The notes under the pieces: model-generated
Databases searched by the model: none
What the model saw: the letters and a program-made list of their open reading frames with translations, nothing else
Told to the model about the DNA's origin: nothing
DNA from: Combretum micranthum
Lineage: Eukaryota; Streptophyta; Magnoliopsida; Myrtales; Combretaceae
DNA: 64,000 nt
Assembly: GCA_024138025.1 (NCBI GenBank)
Contig: JAMXBD010001398.1
Span: 186,001 to 250,000, forward strand
Direction: 5' to 3'
Position numbers and translations under genes: made by a program
Shown here: positions 46,552 to 59,247 of the stretch, piece after piece
Layout of the letters: each line of letters begins with the position of its first letter
How positions within the stretch are numbered: position 1 is the stretch's first letter

Positions 46552-48204
46552 AAAAACTTTGATTTCAAGGTTACGATGAGCACTATCGACATTGAGTGTA
46601 CGCCGCCAGGTTTGCTTTATATGCCGCCGGCGTATGCCATCTATAAATAAAACGTTTTGATGAAATTTCAAAAACATATTGTTTTATTCAAACTTTTCCT
46701 CCTTCAAAGCATCTATAGGGCTTGTTTCATCTATTCCTGGTGTGTGGCTTCAAAGGAAGGCTAAGATCGATCAAAGTAAGTGGTTTCGCTCATTTATTAC
46801 AAGTTATTTATGCATCAAACATGTTTAGGGTTTTTGTTTGGTTTTTGAAAGGATTTTTGGAGAAAACCCTAGTTTTTTTTTAAGATCTGATCTTTGGGAG
46901 AGCAATCGAGAATTAAGAATAGAATCAAAGTAAGTTGTATCTTCTCAATCCTAGATTCAATATAAGATAAATTTTTAGTGATGAATGTCTATTCTTGTTA
47001 TATAGCAAATTAGGGTTTTTGGAGAAAAGTCTATTCTTGTGGGATTTTGTGGAATTCAATTAAGAAAAAAGGTGCAGTTGTGGTTTATATCAAAAGGTTA
47101 GGGTTTTGGAAGAATTTGAGATGTTAGGGTTTGTTTTATAATGGTGTTTTGATTGTTTATGATCACATGTTATAATCAGGAGACTTGGAGAATTGGATTG
47201 TTGTTCTTAAGGGATTTTGTTGATTTGGAATTCTATTCCTAAATTTGGAAAACAGGTATGACCTTTCCTTGTATGATGTATGTGTTTGTAGGATTACTAT
47301 ATTGATTGTTTTGTTGTAGGAACAGATTAATAATTAACCTAATACTATTTGGCTTAATTATACTATCTATTGTTTGTGTTTAGCTACTGTTAGTAAAGAC
47401 CTGACAGACAGTGATACTAGCGCTGGCAACTTGATGATCTATATGTGAGGTTGTCTCTAGTGGACTAGTACATTGATATGATTCTAGTAGTTTAGGTTTT
47501 GGAAGAATGGCTGTAGGTGTTTGGGGAATATCCACTCACCATATATGTATATGTATTACCTATTTTCGATATTGTTCGTTTTTTAAGAGTCTAAGATAGT
47601 CCAGGTTTGGGACTAGTGTACAATGGTTCTGGACTATGTTGTTTTGCTAGCTTAAATAAGATAATAAATTGTATTGTTTGCATTAGATTAAGTTGCACTT
47701 GATTATATATGTTGTGTGTGCGCACATATGCATTTGTTTTGTGGTTTAATTTACTGGGCGATTTTGCTCATTCCTTTCATTTTTCAGGTATAGGTGAAGA
47801 TGATGTAGTCTTTGATCTATCTGGATATGATTTGTTTGTAGATGAAGGGGATAGCGATAGTGGTCTTGACTACCTTGCTGATAATTAGTAGATTTCAATT
47901 ACAGGAATTTTTTAGAGAAGAATATATAGATCTTTTGAAATATGATTTAAGGAATTGTTTTCAAGATTTGTTAAGAAATTCTGGGAGTCTTATGAGACTT
48001 GGATTTTTATGTAATAGATAGATTATATTTGCGGTTTATGCTATTTAGAAAGTTTGTTTTTTAATCATAAGAGAAACCTTTTATGTGAGTAATTTGATAA
48101 AATAGTCTTTGTAATTGTGGATTTAGTTTTGATAGCCTTTGCATGTCTTTTATAAGAGAAGAACATGTAGCGGGTTGTAATTGCCATCAGGTTAGGGCGT
48201 TACA
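46552..48204 (+). mobile_element. Element D: 3' part of a large solo-LTR-like element
   Basis: It ends TTAGGGCGTTACA and lies immediately right of element B, which interrupted it. GCCGCC words at 46602-46635 sit just upstream of a TATAAATA box (46642). A GTAAGT donor-like site follows near 46777. CTGGGCGATTTTGCTCATTC (47754-47773), a TTTTTCAG acceptor (47780-47787) and an acidic frame follow in family order. The left end, somewhere left of 42470, is not resolved; ATTAA at 48205-48209 could be its TSD. Confidence 0.55.
47788..47888 (+). other. Acidic micro-ORF/terminal exon in element D
   Basis: It follows ATTTTTCAG and runs to TAG at 47886-47888, encoding about 33 residues (start GIGEDDVVFDLSGYD), rich in D, E and G. 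Position and composition match the frames of elements A and E, though the core YGTDFE motif is not kept. Confidence 0.35.
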
Positions 48205-49736
48205 ATTAATTTGTAAGTTTCTTCTCAAAATTATTTACTCATAATCATAATTGTGTCTATTAGAATCTCTTCTAATTTAACAGCCAATTAAGACAACATT
48301 AACATCATAACTTTGTACCAGATTCCATGTAATCCTCAAAAATTTTCACACTAGTATACAACCATAGAATGGGAAATTCATATTAGATAGTGAACTTAGA
48401 ATCTAGTAAAATTCCTAAAATAAACATATGAGTAGTAATAAACGCATTTATAACTTAAAAACTTGAATAGAAAATTCTTTGACCTTAATAGATATCAAAG
48501 ACAAGATTTCGTATCTTGAGTCAATAAATTAAGATATAGTTAAAAGCAGCTCTACATTTCAAAAACAATAAAAGACAACCCATTTATAGAACTTATTTAC
48601 TATAAAACAATAACTAAAAGAAAAACCGCTAGAGTTATAAATACACAATGAGAATGGAAACAAATCCATAACTAATAAACTGGACTTCAAATAAATATTT
48701 GAATTGCACCATTGATCTAGTTAGAAAATTTAGAGTCTATAGGCGTTAAAACCTTAATTTGACCTATAGGGCCTAATAAACATTAATTGCATAAAGTAAA
48801 ACTCAAAAATTATTTCATCGCATAAACTTCAAACTCAAGATTTGAACTCATAAATAATCTAGAGGTTTTGTAGAAGCTTTAGATAAACTTGTAGAGATAA
48901 AATCCCTACATAACTTATATATTATTATGTATTAATCTTAATAAACTACTTGAAAATTTAGATAACTAATTAAACAATTATAATCCTAATCTAAATTAAG
49001 CTATCACAATGGGAAATCTTCGATTGAAATTATAACTACTGCACATGGAGAGGAATACGTTGGCTGCTCAAGAATTTGCACCAAATAGTCATTAAAAGTC
49101 AAATGAAAAAGACTTGTAAACTAATAAGAAACATCCAACTAAGCTAAGCATTAAACAAGCTAAAGACAATCCTCAATCAACTTGTAAAACCAGCTTAAAT
49201 CTCCTCTTCAATTCCTGTAGTAGCAGCTACAACAAAGGAGACAATAAACTACAAGTTGCAGCACACGAAAATTTATAGCACACATCAACCGAACATAGCT
49301 TAAGTAGAATATGAATTACAAGCCCACAAAGGTTGAAATCTTGACCAAATGAGCTCCAATGAAAACTCCCTAAATGGACACATATATAGTTGAACATAGA
49401 CCCATAAAATCAACTAAATAAACAAAAAAAAAATAAAAACTGACATTGGAGCCACTAGAATTTTAGAGGAATAAAAACTGCTAGGCTTCATATTTCATGC
49501 CTAAAACAGCCACTTGCACCTCATTACAACACTTGTTTGACACATATGAATAGGTAGTTATTAGAAAACAAATAAGTTCATTTACTTCCTATCTTTTGAT
49601 CTGAAAATCATACCCAAAAACCAAAACAAACAATCCCATCTTCATCACTAAAAAGCCACCGTGACAGACCAAGGGAAAAAAATGAACAAACAAAGCATAA
49701 ACAGCCCATGTTTCTCCTATATTGATCTATCATGTA

Positions 49737-52700
49737 TGTAAATCCCTAATTTTTATGGTAATTTCAAGCTAAAGCCCTAAACCGAAAAGTCAACCGGAGA
49801 CTCTAAGTCAACAAATTTCTAGGAAACCCTAGTAGTTTAGATCCGGCAACCCCGTGTTCTTAAGTTAAAAAGTCGAAATATTAATAAAGGGTATAAGTTG
49901 GTTCGTAATGATATAAGGATGTTTAAGAATATCAGATTAGTGAACTTCTGATCTATTTCGAACAAGATCAGATACAGGCCTTGAAAAGCGTATCCCAGGG
50001 CTTAAGATATTAAATATATATTATTAGTACCGTTAAACTCGTAATTTCATAAGATTTCCAAATATATCAGTTATACAATTTTTCGGGTTATAAAAGTTAC
50101 AGTTATAGCCTTTTATCGTATTTTCATTACTACCGGTACTTTAATTGTCTAATCTACTTTTTGGTTTCTTTCATACTATTCACAAGTACAACTATCCATA
50201 CCCTATTTCCTACATCCTTACAACCTATCTCTTACAACCTTACATCCTATTTCTTACAATTTACTTTTCCAATATAACTTTTACTACTTAAGTTACTTAT
50301 TTAATTTTGAAACTTACACAACACACATCTCTTTCTCTCTTTCCTCTTGATGGAGTCGGCGCCCTCTCCCTCTTTCCTCTCTCAATTTTTTTTTTATTTT
50401 TTATTACACAAACCCTAATCCACTTTTCTATATATACACCCTTTATACCAACTTCATTTCACTTTTCCACTTTTCATCTAAACAAACTCTTGCAAATTTT
50501 TCTCTTCTCTCCTCCTCTCCTCCTTGCAAACCGTGACCTCCCCTATACACGCACAATCCATATTTTTCTTCAAATTCCTTGTTCTAAACACTAAATAGGT
50601 AATAGATCTACACTTTACTATCTTAAAAACATGTAATGGCCAGATCATTCATGTGTGATTCCACTCAAAAATCCCCATGAGCTTTAAGCTAGGGATGTGG
50701 AAACACTTGAACATGAGATCCTTGCCATTACAATGTTATAGATCTTGTTATTTAAGTTATTTTGCTATTACTTTGTTTTATTATTAAGTTATGTTATTAT
50801 TATTAATGTTTTGTGCATGTAATCATCATCTAATAATATCCACATAATGATCATAGTATTCATGCATTTATGACTACTATAATGAACTAGATCAAGTTGT
50901 TTTGAGTTCATAAATGCCTTAGGATTTTGTTTTATGCACATAAATAACTTGTAATAGCATGATAATAGTAGGAAAATGATAGAAAGCTTAAGATCTATTT
51001 TAGTTTCAACAAAAATGGATTTTTGAAATTCGGATAAAAAAGGAACCCTATTTAGAAAAGCTATTTTTCAACTTCAAAATAAGTATTTTACATTAAAAAT
51101 GAAAGGCTTAGGGAATAGGTGTCATAAATGAGTGAGATTGATGAGTAAAGCTTAGATCTACTAAGGGATATTTTCAAAACAAGGAAAGTTTACAAAATTT
51201 ATGTTTCAATCCCAATAATAAACTCAAAATTCGTAATGAAGGAAGCATGATATGTAAAAACCTATTTTTCAACCCAAAAACAAAATTTTTATTAAAGAAA
51301 TTGAAGCCTTAAGGAGTAGGTTTTGATTAGGAGTTAGTTTTTGAAAGATTAAATGATTTTACAGAAGGAACAATCTCAAATGAAACTTTCAAAATTCGGA
51401 TTTGAAAATGACCACTATTTAAACACCAATTTCTAAATGCCAAATTGATGATTTTTATGGAAAAATAGAAGTCCTAGGGATACATGTAATAAAGACCTAA
51501 TTTTGACAAGGATAAGTGAAATTTATTAAAGTGTATTCCTAAAACAAGAAAAGTTTTCTAAGAATAGATTAAACAAGGTTTTCATTCCTTAAAAATCTTG
51601 TAAAATCCGTATCTAGGTAAACCCCCCTATGTGAACATATATTTTCCAACTCCAAAACAAAAAATTTCATTAACGTTAAGAAGGTGATAGACATATAGGT
51701 CATTAGGGTGAAGTTTTGGTAAGAAAAAGTGTGATTTTGCAAGAAATAAAACTAGTTTTCTTAAGTTTTGAAATTTCAAAAGTTTTGCAAAGCAAAAGTT
51801 TCCTAAAAGAATTTTTGATATCATATCATTAAGGATATACAAATAGATAGCTCATTTTATGACATTCATGATAATAATTTATCGGTTTTGCATGTACACA
51901 TAATGCACTTGGTAGAAACAAAGTTAGAAGAGTAGTATCTTACACATTCCATTAAGCATTATCTAAGTACATGAGAAATAAATTTACCAACACCTATGAA
52001 CCATGCATGATATTGAATTATATATGTATATAATAGAGTCTTACAAGATATAATGATAGCTAAGTATCTATCAAAGCTTTGGAATGATGTTTGGTTTGAA
52101 ATTAGGAGTTGAATTGTGGGATGGGAATTTCGTATAGCATTCTGTACCCTACTGTTCATGGACCAAACGACCTTGTTTGATGAAAATAACTTTAGAAATA
52201 GATAGCTTTCGTCAAATAGGTAGAAATCGGTATATGATATGCGAAATTTTGAGTTAAAATGACCAAATTACGACCATTTTAAGTTGGAATTTCCTCTTAG
52301 ACGAACTTTGACAAACTTGTTAGAGTAGAATTCATAGATTCACTCAAACTTTATAGAAATATTCATTAGAGTTATTTCCTTTGATTAGGAGACTTGGGAG
52401 ACGGAATAGACCTTTCCAAAGACTATTACGATTAAGTGGATTTTCGCGCCATGGCAAAGTAAGTTTACTATCTTTAAATTATACTTATGATTGTGCTTGT
52501 AATGATAGTGGCACTAGATTAGGGCAAGATAAAATTGGAATGTGCATATGAATTCTAATTAACTGAATCGATGATAAGAATATCGGAATAGAATCGTTGT
52601 AAATATTGTATGATTTAGCATAGAATTGAAGTGTTTGCAATATTTGTGATCGCCCATAAATTGTTAATTAATATGTCATGATCCTATAATCAAATTGACT

Positions 52701-53552
52701 ATGCATACCATATGTTGAGTCACATTGCATAGGTTATTATACCTTTGTGGAAAGAAGGCATAATAGCTAGCAACGAGGGCTTGTAAACTCGAATGTTGAC
52801 GTAATAGCCGGAAATTGAAATGGTAGTCGTGTAGGCACTTGTATCAACTACAAAATTATGTGTGGGTGGCACTTGTATCAACCAAAATATAAATGAGAAA
52901 AATTGAAATCTATGGTCGTATGGGCCTGAAACACCTAACCCTGAATGAGGGCATAAATCCATTCAACATAAGATTCTCAAAAGTCTTATGTACTCTATGC
53001 TCACGTGTTTGTGCATTTTATATATTGATAATAAACTTTCTGCCTTATTGTATGTTGAAGTATTTAATTTGGAAGTGAAACTCACTAAGCTCGTAAGCTT
53101 ATACCCTTATAGTTTCCTATTGTAGTATGATATTTATGGCTATCCCGAGAGCCACTTTTCTTAGTATAGCTTTTGGAATTTAAGGAGGCTTTTGAAGAAG
53201 TCGGGACCTAGATGTTAGGCATAACTTCTGTTGAATCTCCTTAAATATATTATATATATATATTTAATTGTGTTGTAAGAGACTTTTAAGAACCTAAGGA
53301 CTCTTAATATTTTGACGGGGTATGCCCCTTAGATTTTGTAATAGGTTAAACTGTTATAACTGTTATGATTTATATTCTTATCACTATGTATGTCTCCTTA
53401 AGCTATCTTGATTCAAAGTATGGTCCCTTATATATTGAACATGAGCCTTACACCCGGTTTCTGAACTCATGGAGTGACTAAGGTTGTATACTTGAGCTTA
53501 AATATCGAGTGTGGCGGACTGTAGTATTTAGGGTACCCTTTGGGGCGTGACA
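49737..53552 (+). mobile_element. Element C: large solo-LTR-like element nested in G, 3816 bp
   Basis: It starts TGTAAATCCCTAA and ends TTTGGGGCGTGACA, with perfect TSD ATGTA at 49732-49736 and 53553-53557. A TATA box (CTATATATAC, near 50428) precedes a pyrimidine-rich leader of about 150 bp that ends near a GTAATAG donor-like site (50600). The CACTAAGCTCGTAAGCTTAT motif near 53082 is the counterpart of the family inverted repeat. No gag or pol, and no clear acidic terminal frame. Confidence 0.8.
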
Positions 53553-55911
53553 ATGTAACTCTACTCCTCAACAACACAAAACACAACAATTAAACAATTT
53601 CCTTCCCTAGACAGCAACAAGGAATTGAAAATAAAACAACCTCTGATTTTCCTTAGCTCCACGTGAATCATCAAGGCTTTAGGAATCAAGAACTAGAGGT
53701 AAGGAAGGTGTTGGTTTAGCTAATTTATTTCAAAACTTACCACTACTAATTCTACTATGTTCTAATATAGGACTTAGTTCACATAAAGCAAAGAAGCTAG
53801 TTACATTCAACCATCAACCAAGATAAAAACCATAAAAACTTAAAGTTTATATTATGTTCGAAGTATAGAAACTAGAAAGTTGATGAATTATGTGCTTTAG
53901 AAGAGCATATATGTTCGAAGGAATAGACAATTGTCTTTGTGAATTTGACAAGTTGATTCATCAAGTTTTGATGATTGTTCACTGTTTAGGAAAATGAAAA
54001 CACCAACTTGAGGATTTAGACAATAGGCTATAAGTTTTCGATTCTTGAAAGAGAAGGATGAAACCACGTTTAAGCCAAAACAAAGCCAACTTAGAAATTG
54101 TTAAAATGTATCTAAGACATGGTTCTTGAAGAAGAAATTTAGCAAAAGAGATCTTAAAAACCTAACAAGGAAGTTCAAATCTAAGATTACAACATGAATC
54201 ATCTTTTAGAATTAAGCAAAGAATGCAAAGCAGTTTATCCTTCCCTTTTAGCACTGGCCATGCAGAAGAGGGGTAGAAACAAATAACATACCCTCCTATT
54301 AGTACAGCCTCTGCAACCACTAGTGTTGACTTTAAAAATCTATTTCTTCCTTAGTATTCAACATAAAACCAAATTAGACTTTTAGGGATCTATCCTACAA
54401 TATTATGGTGTTATGTTTACACTAAAATATATATATATATATTTACTTTATTAAAATCAACTAAGTCCAATATACATGTATAACTCCTTGAGTTTATTAT
54501 AGAACTAGATACTAAAATGAGACCCTAAATTAATAAGAATTCCAAATTTATAAACACAATAAGGTCGACAAACAAATAAATAATCAAAAATCTACTATCA
54601 ATACAGACATTAGCAAATGAAAGACTTAGGAACAATGAAAGCATCCTAAATATAAATATAAATTTTAATTAAAATCAAGACAAGCAAAATGAAAATAAAT
54701 ATTAAATAATAAATATCTATTATCATAGGATCATTACCTTAAAAGACCAATACCAATAATAGAAATTGAATCAAGTACCAATATAGGATACTTATTCTGA
54801 TAATATGTCTTATTGATGAATATTTCTATTCATCTAATAGGTAACTTCAGTACTGTTGAGGATTTCCTCGTCGATTACTAAGATTAGACAATATAAGCAG
54901 GTGAGTAACTTAGACTTATTACATTTTTTGTGCTTGTAGCTTAACTATATTTATAATGGAAAGATAATAACAAGATTTGTTGTATAGGTTTATGGGAATG
55001 GTATGGTGTATGATTTATTGGTTGCTAAGCTACACTAATAACAATGATAATAGAATTCTTGAACTCATTGCTTGTATAGCATGTTGATTGTTTGTATAAT
55101 GTTTGATCACCTTAAACCTGACTAAAACTATTGGTACCATAAATTAAATGGACATGCATTGCATAAATTGCATATGTTGCATTATAAAAGCATGATAACC
55201 TACTACATGTTAGTATTTTGATTTTTTGGTAATGCTTGGTTTTTCTAGGCTGAAGGCTATTAGTTTCATGCAAGATTACCTTTGTTGTGTCGATTCCATG
55301 GGAACTAATTGGTTAATGTAGGGCGTCGCCCATGGTATCGCTTTGAAAAGATTAACACTTAATGAAGTTTCTAAGGCTTGAAACAAGAAAGAAGTGTTAA
55401 GACATGCTCATTATAAAGAGATAATTAAAGTGAGGATTGTTGTTTTCATGTATGCTTAGTTACTCTTGGGTATGTGGGTCAATATCAAGGATTTCCTACA
55501 ACACTGATGAAAGGGCATAAATCTCAATCCTGTTTGGATTCTGAGTTATCCAAGCTTATAATTATACAAATGTTTGATTGATGCATTGCATATGATTGAT
55601 AATAACTTATTTGATATGTGGTAAGTTATAGTTATTCACTGAGCCCGTGGTTTATGCTCATATTCCTACAGTCCTTACAGGTGAATCCTCCAACCTTGGT
55701 TAGTAGCTTCTTGGAGCTTACCTTGAAAAGATTCCAAAGCTAGAAGATCTACATATTAGAAGGAATAGTATTCCTAGTTTTATGTATTAGATGATGTTAA
55801 ACATTATTATTAAAGACTTTAATTATGAGTTATCGTCTGTAATAACTTATTATTCAGATAGTTATTTAGAAGTTCTACGTATGGTGATGTATTTTTATCT
55901 ATGTTCATCAT

Positions 55912-56542
55912 TGACGTAGTGGAATACGAAAAGGTTTGTCGCAAGACCGTTGAATCGCCCACGATTATTAGTTTGTGATCTTCAAATACCTATCAATTAT
56001 GTAAATACCTAAGTACCTGGCATCAAATATGAAATCCTCGTAGGGAATTGATATTTAGGATAAAGAGAGAAAATATTGTCGAATAATTTTCATTCAATAA
56101 TCAATATCTATCTTTCATATGCCCTAAGGCTTACATATATATAGGCAAGCGTGAAAGTTGCCATAATCGAAAAAGGACTAAAACCTATTAAATAATATTA
56201 AATAGCATTTAAAAGGAAAAACTAAAACTGACATATTATTAAAAGACATTAAATCCTATGAAACTGACATCCTATTAAAAGACATTAAATCCAATTAAAA
56301 ATCCTACTAAATGATATTAAAAATTATTCTTTAAAAATATTAAATGATATTCTAAATACATTGACTGCATTACTAATTACGAATTTGAAAAACCTAAAAG
56401 ACATGTGAAGTACGCTGCTCCAATACCGGTAGTGTAGAATTAAAGGCCGGTGGCTTTAATTTCAATGCTAGCAGCGTAGGTTGTCGGCATAGGATTTTCT
56501 ACCTCTCCATACTATTTTGCACCAATCATTCTTATCATTGCA
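55912..56542 (-). mobile_element. Solo gypsy LTR, inverted, nested in G
   Basis: It is homologous over its length to the inverted LTR at 9905-10476, sharing TTCATATGCC, AATAATATTAAATA and ACCGGTAGTGTA words. It begins TGACGTAGTGG and has an internal duplication of the AAACTGACAT...CATTAAATCC block near 56225-56290. Its right end is approximate and I could not define a clean TSD. Confidence 0.7.
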
Positions 56543-56718
56543 ACCGAAAAGATCCTATTTTGCTAAATTATGTCATTTTCCAAGTTAAACTAGTATTAGC
56601 ATGCATACATGATCCTTTATGATGTTTCCCCAAGATTTTCTAAATACAAGTTTTAGACATCAAATAGTATCATTATATGTATGTTACTGCCAGGTTACCC
56701 TTGGGGCGTGACATTCCA

Positions 56719-57785
56719 TGAAAATGTATCAACTTTCCTAATAACATCTATATTATCAAGAGTAAGTTATTCTAGTTAATTAAATCTAGTTGATAGAATT
56801 GTCTCTCAACATATTCTATCAAAATTTGTCTTAAGTTATTGTCTTGCACTACACGAGCCTTAGATTCATTACTTCAATTCATTAAAAACTAACAATTATC
56901 AGGAATTAACAAGTTCAAGTGCATGTTCATACTAATATGATGTTACAAGCCCTAATTTAATACTCACACATGCCGAAACAACAATAAACACAAGCAATAT
57001 GCAGAGATATCAAAAAAATAACCATAGAAGAAGAGATGGAACAAAAACCCCTTTTTCGATTATAATAGTAGAAATTTTACAAAAAACACGAACAACGAAT
57101 TCTTGTCTTCTCTCACAAGTTCTTCCAGGAAAAATTACAATTTTCAACACTTGAATACAACAGATTCACTCACAAAGACACCCTCTTGTCACAACGGTTA
57201 CAAAGGATGAACTGGTTGTATGGATTGGTATATCGATTTACCCTTTGTCTGAATGGGGTATGTTCCATTTTATACCCGAGTTGCTTCTTCAAATGTTACC
57301 AATCAAGATAGATGAATTATCATATGTGGCATCCTTTACTTATATTGTTTAAAGAAAATCCAAGAAAAGTCATCTTGAATCACATTGAAGTTCACACCCT
57401 TGAAAGAGACCTTAGTAGAGTCTATTCTTCTAAAATTCATGAGTTATGCCTGTGACATAGACCTTGGTAGCCACTGACCTCTTCTAATTCAAGTATCATA
57501 CCCATGACATTGACCTTATGGCTTCTGGACTAAAATTCCTTCAGTCACTAATAATCACGGGGGTGAAACAGGGCTTAGAAGCTTATAATCTCCTCAACTT
57601 GGAAGTCATGACCATGACCTTGATTTCTACTAGCCTAACTTCATTTGTTTGTACAAATCTTGTTATATTCCTTCTCTAATCCATCCAAATGTCTTCAATA
57701 TGTCCTATTGCCACCACAATTCTTGCATAAATCATACTAATAAGCTTTGAATTATACTTAATTATCTAGTGAAATTCATAGATAA
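56719..57785. other. Intergenic or unclassified LTR-like DNA
   Basis: Moderately AT-rich sequence with CTT/TTC-rich patches (57100-57200, 57600-57700). I see no coding frame or paired repeat inside the window. The composition resembles LTR sequence, but no ends could be set. Confidence 0.35.
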
Positions 57786-57789
57786 TTTA

Positions 57790-58000
57790 TGCCTATCAAC
57801 AACATACTAAAATTAGAAAAGCATGTTTTAAATACGAGTTTTGTGGTCTATTTTGGTAATTAAGTACGATTATATCATATTTTACTAGCTAATTCTAAAA
57901 AGAAATCCATTTTCACAAAATAGTCCTTTAAAATACATGTACTAATTTGTCCAACCATAAATATGCGGCATTAAATTGCCAAAACATAGCCTACCATTAT
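57790..58000. repeat. Fragment of the MULE-like TIR family
   Basis: GCATTAAATTGCCAAAACATAG followed by CCTACCATTATCC matches the right-end words of copies a and b (TTACC(A/G)TTATC plus AAATTGCCAA). Only one end is seen. Confidence 0.35.
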
Positions 58001-58270
58001 CCTAAAATTAAATATCAAATTTGTGCTTGTGTAGCTACTTTAACAATTTGGCATTTATATATTAAAATGAACAACAGAAAGCATAGGAAGGTTCAAGATT
58101 CTTGTGTGTGCAAATTATTGAGGATTTTAAGAATGTTGTGTAAGCCAACCTTCAATCAAGGAAACAAATCTAAAATGATGAAGATTTATTCAAATATTTC
58201 ACAAAGTTCCAATAAAAAATCAATAAATTACTTAGATAAGTCCTTAGATGATTGGATGAAACTCACTCGA

Positions 58271-58306
58271 GAGGGGGGGGTGGTGGGTGGGGGGGTGGAT
58301 GTGGGC
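58271..58306. repeat. G-rich tract
   Basis: It consists of G-runs of 8, 3 and 7 separated by single T or TGGT spacers. It is capable of G-quadruplex formation on the plus strand. It is isolated in AT-rich DNA and lies at the 3' end of a meaningless 126-codon frame. Confidence 0.6.
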
Positions 58307-58829
58307 TACCATTCTTTAGGATTGTAATGGAAACATGCTAGGTTCTTTTTAATTTGCCTTTCCGAAGAGATTCATCGAATGTATTAAACTAACCACTTCT
58401 TTTCAAAAGCACTATAGGACTATCAGCTTGGAGGAGTATAGGCATTTGCATTATACTAAAGAAAGCTATAATATCACATTTGGTATGTAAGAATGAACCA
58501 GTCTATAGTTGAAATATAAAAGCACATTTTCTCTTCCCTCCTCCCTCCTCTCTAGTAATGCTTAATTAGAAAAATCCTAGGGGTTGGCTACCATTTTCAG
58601 CTGCCCTCCTACACCCTATCATTCTTACCTTTTTTCTTTTCTTTTTTTTTTAAAAAAATTTTAAAACCCAGTAAAAACCTACCAACTATCTTATCATCTC
58701 TTTTTTCATCTTTATCTCTCAACCACTCTAAGATGATAAACTTATTTTAGAAGATTTTGAAGTTGGTGCTAGTAAAGGTGTCAAAGAATTTTAACATTTC
58801 GGTATTAACCCTTTAAGGTCTCAAACAAA

Positions 58830-59147
58830 GAGAGCTCTTAAGATGGAAAAGGAACCATCTTTTCCATCAAAAGTTAGGTCTTTGTGTCTTTTATTTTGTT
58901 CTTTTTTTGTGCTCTACCCCTACATAGATTTTTCTACAATCAAAGTATCGGATCTTTGTTCTCATTGTAGAAATTTTTGTGTAAAAGGGTTTTTGATACC
59001 CTCTTTTGCTATAAGAGATATAACCTTGTTGGTTAGGGTTTATTACCCCCATCTCTTATTGTTCATCTTTTGGTTAATTTGTACTTGTTTTGTTCTATCA
59101 ATGAATGAAATTTATTGTTCTCTAGCTTGTTAAACAAAAAAAAAAAC
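58830..59147 (+). repeat. Possible LINE or retrocopy 3' end with A-tail
   Basis: A T-rich, frame-open stretch (58843-59133) ends TCAATGAATGAAATTTATTG, then CTAGCTTGTTAAAC and an A12-type tail near 59134-59146. TCAATGAA(A)T before a terminal A-run is common at plant L1-type LINE 3' ends and also at transcript 3' ends. No RT or endonuclease is nearby. The protein frame has no recognisable domain and I do not call it a gene. Confidence 0.3.
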
Positions 59148-59247
59148 ATATGCAGGAATGAACCAAAATGGCATCGTAATTCCAAATCGCATTCCTATTC
59201 CTATGTTTGGTTGTATTTTAAAAGCTAGAATCCTGATTCTTGGGAAT

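Larger units (their letters stand above)
48328..56713 (+). mobile_element. Element G: large solo-LTR-like element with two nested insertions
   Basis: It starts TGTAATCCTC and ends TTGGGGCGTGACA, with perfect TSD TTCCA at 48323-48327 and 56714-56718. Removing element C (49737-53552) and the inverted gypsy LTR (55912-56542) leaves about 3.9 kb, close to element B, to which it is homologous in opposite orientation. Shared landmarks are CACTGAGCCCGTGG (55638), an acceptor-like CCTTACAG (about 55672-55680) and the CCATGGGAACTAATTGG region (55297). The matching exact TSD across 8.4 kb establishes the nesting order. Confidence 0.8.

Noticed and set aside
50307..50594. 95-codon frame with many Phe/Ser/Leu
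   Set aside because: Pyrimidine-rich leader around the TATA box of element C; composition, not coding.
57947..58327. 126-codon plus-strand frame
   Set aside because: Starts in a TIR fragment and ends in the G-rich tract; no recognisable domain.
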